From assembly GCA_022566315.1 (NCBI GenBank), contig JADFJC010000012.1, forward strand, positions 1 through 57,394: a DNA stretch of 57,394 nucleotides. Direction: 5' to 3'. The notes under the pieces were generated by a model. That model had not been told where the DNA came from and did not search any database. It saw nothing but the letters and a program-made list of their open reading frames with translations. The position numbers were made by a program, and so were the translations under genes. Of this stretch, positions 53,978-57,394 are shown piece by piece (the stretch's first letter is position 1; every line of letters begins with the position of its first letter). Source of the stretch: Planctomycetota bacterium (GTDB lineage Bacteria > Planctomycetota > Phycisphaerae > Sedimentisphaerales > Anaerobacaceae).

Positions 53978-56887
53978 TCAAAACGGCTTGTCAAACGGCA
54001 AAGTCATGCCGGCAAGCCACGCAATCTCAGCTTGCGACAGAACACGGTTGTAGATGCGGACGTCATCGATGAGCCCGTCCCAGCCGTCACTGTCAAGTTC
54101 ATCTTTGCCACCTTTGCCGATAATCAACTTTTCGCATTGCGACACTGTACCACCGTTGTTTGGACCGTTGCGGCCTGCCGGCGTGTCCTCTACTCCATTA
54201 ACGTAGAACATTATGAGGCCTTCGCTGACCCAGGTCATCGTAACATGCTGCCACTCGGTGGTCTGAAGGTTGGCGGAGCTTTCTAATTGCTGCTCGCCAC
54301 CGGTCGATTGTACTCCCATCTTAAGTATGTCATCGCCCCCGAAACTTGAACCGGCTGAGTCATAGCGCATACTGACTACGCGGTCCTGCCCGGAAGGGTC
54401 TATACAATGGAGGAAACCCTTATCAGTGTCGATTAGGTTAGACTTGATCCACATACATACCGTCAAGGCGTCCAAACCATTGATGTAGTTTTCACCGTCG
54501 TCGTCAAGCACGTGGTCCCCGTCGCCGCCAAAGTCCAGTGCACCACCTATCTTTCCAGCCACCCACTGTGGGTCACCCATGAGGGTTCCGACGTTGCCGT
54601 TGCCACTTAAGTCACCGGCGATAGTGCCGAATCCATCGTCAAAGCCAAGATGTACTAACAGACCAACGCTGTTGGGCTCGGCCGGTGTGATGAACTGACG
54701 GCTATAAGAATACAGCCTGATATCGTCAAAGTACAATGTACCACTGGCACCACTGCCGTCAATCCCAATACCCAGCGTCGTAACACTCTGCAGGTTTGTG
54801 CCGAACGATGCAAGGTCGATATTCCATGCTTGCCACCCTGCTCGCGCTAAGTTACCGGCATCACCGTCATAGACAACCTTAGAGCCGTTGACTTTCACAT
54901 ACAACTGCCCGGTGTTGCCCGGAGTGCCGTTGAAGTACAGCGCCAATGTCTGAACGCCGGCTTTAGTCCAATCCTGCGGAACAGCAAAGGTACGTTCGCC
55001 CTCTGAATATGTTGCGGTACCGGTGTTGTCGTAGAAAAACGGCATCGCCTGCTCGCCGCCGTGAACAATCGTAGTCTCAACGTAATGTTCACCCGCGAGA
55101 AAATCTGGAGCAGGATAACCTGCTGTGGCGCCGTTTGCCGGGACGCCGTATCCGTCTACCCACGTAGACCATATCTCGTCGGGCGGATAGTCATTGTAGT
55201 CCTCGAAACCGTCCACAACAAAGAACTCGGGTGTCGTAAAGTTCCAGATTTCGCCTTGCCAGGTTGTGGTGGTCTCGGCCTCATTGACCTCATTAATCTT
55301 CCAGTAGTAAGTCGTGCCTAAATCAAGGGACAAGGGACCATAGCTGGTCTCGGTCACGGTGGTAACGCCGGCAGTACTGTCAATCACAGCCTGCTCGTCG
55401 GTGCTCAAGTACACATCGTGCTGGGCTGCCTCCCTTCCCGCTCTGAAGCCGAGGGTTACATCCACAGCGACATCTGTTGTGCCCGAATCCGGGCTGGGTT
55501 CTCTTGCAAAGACGGGTATGCTGAAGAATCGCACCTCGCTCAGACCATATTGGGGCAGGATGCCTCCCCAGTTGCTGTTAGCTGTAAGCCTGACGAACTT
55601 TGCTGTTACGCCACCAAAATCAACCGTGGTATTGTGTGCATAATCGGGCGTTCCAGGCGCCCGGGCAAACTCATGAGTAGTACCCAATGTCGTATAGTCG
55701 GTGCCGTTGGTCGAATACTCGATCGTAACATCCTTGAGCCCGAAACCGAGCACTGACTCCAAATTCTGATTCGAGTTCCATACCCACATCTCATGCAGTT
55801 TGTGAACCTTGTCGAGCTCATATTCGATCCAGGCCCCGTTCGGTTCATCGCTGCTAAGCCACATATCCGTCGCTTCCGTCGAGTGCAGGTCATTAGCATC
55901 CAGTCCCAAGCCGTTGATGGTATTTTCAGGGCCCATACCTGGTTGGCCCGTGCTGGAAGCTGTGGCGATTATGTTCTCGCCGGCAATAGGATAAGCAACC
56001 GGCTCAGTCGTAAAGCTCCAGACTTCGCCTTTGAACTCTATTTGGCTGGTGGGTGGAGCATTGACTTCATCGACCCGCCAGTAGTAAGTCGTGCCAAAAT
56101 CAAGGCGTTGGGCAGGAGCATAGCTGTTGGCATCCTGAGCGACGCCACCAATGGCATCGTTGACGTCGTTGAAGTTCTCACCAAAATAAACTTTGTGCCC
56201 GTTCGTTGGGGCTGCAAATTCTCCCGGCGTCCAGCTAAGAACCACCTTATAAGGCGCATCTGGTTCCATATCAGCCGGATACGGGTTAGAGGCATTTGCG
56301 GCATTTGCGGGGATGCCACGCGGGCTTTCAGGAGGCCCGTCGCCGGTTGGCGTATAAGCGCTGTCCGTCGTCAGCAGGATCCGGTCCACCTTATATTCCG
56401 ACTCACGCCGACGCAAGTTGAATGTGTGCGGGCCGGCAGTGACCTCGATGGTTCCCTCCACGAGCTTCCAGATCCACTGGTTATAGTCGCTGTTGACCTG
56501 TTCCCTTAAGTCTTGGCCCCCGTCCAGACCGACCCGACACGAGTTGGTGGCATTGTTGAGCGCGTAGCGACGCACCCATACCGAGTATTGGCCCGGCGTG
56601 GAGAATTTAATCTCGTAGGTCACCTCACAGGCGTTGGCCCACTCGCCATTAGTGCCTTTAGGGCCGGGTGTGTCCACATACCCGGTGCCGACAAAGCCGG
56701 CCTGCGTGTTGCTGATGCGCCACTCATAGTTGTTTTCATCAGTGCGTCCGTCTGCCGCGTGAAAGTTCTCTCCCTCCATCACAACCATACCGCCGACTTC
56801 TTGAAAGGCATCGGTGCCGGCGTCAGCGCTCACAGTAACACCAAGCACCAAAACAAAAGAAACCAAATAAATCAATTTCTTAGACAT
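53978..56887 (-). CDS. Large secreted carbohydrate-binding protein (CBM6/35-like, fibronectin-like, discoidin, LamG)
   Basis: 969 residues. Signal peptide MSKKLIYLVSFVLVLGVTVS, cleavage near ADA. Domains in order: CBM6/35-like (~30-175, MEGENFHAADGR...YKVDRILL); fibronectin-like sandwich (~205-295, TTYYWRVDEVN); F5/8 type C discoidin-like (~300-455, IATASSTGQPGMGPENTING); a second fibronectin-like repeat (~460-555, TTYYWKINEVNEA); a jellyroll (~560-710); C-terminal LamG (~740-950, AGKIGGALDFGG, IDDVRIYNRVLS). No catalytic motif seen. It probably anchors to or sequesters polysaccharide for the neighbouring GH67/GH28 enzyme. Strong site AAGGAGG six bases from the ATG. Confidence 0.85.
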   Translation of the reverse strand: MSKKLIYLVSFVLVLGVTVSADAGTDAFQEVGGMVVMEGENFHAADGRTDENNYEWRISNTQAGFVGTGYVDTPGPKGTNGEWANACEVTYEIKFSTPGQYSVWVRRYALNNATNSCRVGLDGGQDLREQVNSDYNQWIWKLVEGTIEVTAGPHTFNLRRRESEYKVDRILLTTDSAYTPTGDGPPESPRGIPANAANASNPYPADMEPDAPYKVVLSWTPGEFAAPTNGHKVYFGENFNDVNDAIGGVAQDANSYAPAQRLDFGTTYYWRVDEVNAPPTSQIEFKGEVWSFTTEPVAYPIAGENIIATASSTGQPGMGPENTINGLGLDANDLHSTEATDMWLSSDEPNGAWIEYELDKVHKLHEMWVWNSNQNLESVLGFGLKDVTIEYSTNGTDYTTLGTTHEFARAPGTPDYAHNTTVDFGGVTAKFVRLTANSNWGGILPQYGLSEVRFFSIPVFAREPSPDSGTTDVAVDVTLGFRAGREAAQHDVYLSTDEQAVIDSTAGVTTVTETSYGPLSLDLGTTYYWKINEVNEAETTTTWQGEIWNFTTPEFFVVDGFEDYNDYPPDEIWSTWVDGYGVPANGATAGYPAPDFLAGEHYVETTIVHGGEQAMPFFYDNTGTATYSEGERTFAVPQDWTKAGVQTLALYFNGTPGNTGQLYVKVNGSKVVYDGDAGNLARAGWQAWNIDLASFGTNLQSVTTLGIGIDGSGASGTLYFDDIRLYSYSRQFITPAEPNSVGLLVHLGFDDGFGTIAGDLSGNGNVGTLMGDPQWVAGKIGGALDFGGDGDHVLDDDGENYINGLDALTVCMWIKSNLIDTDKGFLHCIDPSGQDRVVSMRYDSAGSSFGGDDILKMGVQSTGGEQQLESSANLQTTEWQHVTMTWVSEGLIMFYVNGVEDTPAGRNGPNNGGTVSQCEKLIIGKGGKDELDSDGWDGLIDDVRIYNRVLSQAEIAWLAGMTLPFDKPF

Positions 56888-57333
56888 AATAGTCCTCCTT
56901 CAAAAAAGGTTAATATAATCAGGTTTTGGCCACACACCAAAACATTCTTTGTTTCCAATAAACATCAAACATCGCGAATCGTAAATTTTTCGTAGCTGCC
57001 CAGGATAGGTTTTTTACGATGTGTAACCACCACCTTCCTTCAAAAGCCCAAGCCAAAGATGACCGATTGAGCGGACAGAGGTTCATCCTTATTTATACCA
57101 AATTAGCTATCTTCCCGTCAAGGGCAAAAAGCAACATTTTGAAGGATTTTCTTATTGTTTGCCTAATCCTCGAAAATCAATGGCTGATTTTTCTTTGTGC
57201 GTTCGTGTTGTTCGTGGTTAAATAGGACTATGTAAGGCTTGTGTTTGTGCCGAGCTTGCCCAGGGCGTAGCCGAAGGGTCGAAAGGGCGGGTATCTGTGG
57301 CTTTATGGTTTCTGGTTCACGAGAAGCGAAATA
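56888..57333. other. Gene-free stretch between divergent genes
   Basis: It contains the minus-strand promoter below and TTCGTGTTGTTCGTGGTTAA-type words near 57200-57220. Otherwise nothing is supported. Confidence 0.6.
56912..56940 (-). promoter_or_regulatory. Putative promoter of the CBM protein gene
   Basis: On the minus strand TTGGTG (complement of 56935-56940) and TATATT (complement of 56912-56917) are 17 bases apart, upstream of the AAGGAGG site. A TTTTGG/CCAAAA hairpin overlaps the -35 region. Confidence 0.45.
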
Positions 57334-57394
57334 ATGGCAAAACCGCAGTCAAATTCTACTGATATTGAAAAATGGCTCAAATTAATCAGAGCTG
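57334..57394 (+). CDS. dprA: Probable DNA-processing protein DprA (5' end only)
   Basis: Twenty codons before the window ends: MAKPQSNSTDIEKWLKLIRA. The segment EKWLKLIRA resembles the start of the DprA N-terminal domain, which usually continues with a helix-hairpin-helix GVGPVTF. Such short evidence makes the name tentative. The upstream GAGAAGCGAAATA is a weak ribosome binding site. Confidence 0.4.
   Translation, partial: MAKPQSNSTDIEKWLKLIRA

Overview
The window is almost certainly from a planctomycete, most likely class Phycisphaerae (Planctomycetota). Ribosomal and RNA polymerase proteins have the sequence character of that group. The rpmG–tRNA-Trp–secE–nusG order, the lack of rpmD, a type II pseudopilin with the [10 protein letters not shown] signature, and large secreted LamG, PKD, HEAT and PQQ-propeller proteins agree with it. 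This is a judgement from memory of the families; no search was run.

Layout. 1-5905: accessory DNA with a small unknown gene pair, a truncated HD-domain hydrolase next to a YwgA-like gene, a repeat-filled gap, a tyrosine recombinase bracketed by ~40-bp inverted repeats, and a HEAT-repeat lipoprotein. 5906-25628: a structured leader, tRNA-Thr, tuf, rpmG, tRNA-Trp, secE, nusG, rplKAJL, rpoB, rpoC, then three genes for secreted proteins. 25799-29132: rpsL, rpsG, fusA. 29180-46819: the S10, spc and alpha operons run together (rpsJ to rplQ, including secY, adk, map, infA and rpoA), then a HIT protein, tRNA-fMet and a terminator. 46870-57394: accessory again, with a PQQ-propeller remnant, an orphan gene, a pseudopilin, a LamG–GH67–GH28 polysaccharide enzyme, a large carbohydrate-binding secreted protein, and the first codons of a probable dprA.

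Most of the window is core translation, transcription and secretion machinery, in which several proteins carry unusual additions. RpoB has a ~200-residue in-frame insertion containing a GIY-YIG nuclease motif. Ribosomal protein L22 starts with a Cro/C1-type helix-turn-helix domain. L7/L12 has a ~40-residue Lys/Glu/Thr-rich extension. S3 and L17 have low-complexity tails. The spacers between ribosomal genes are filled with short-word repeats (AATACGAGATACG, AAATCCTAAATCC, ACTCGATGCTCG, TATTGACTATTGA, AGAAGACAG). Many of these fold into quasi-palindromic hairpins, and a TACGAG word often sits where the ribosome binding site should be. These features are the best candidates for undescribed biology here.
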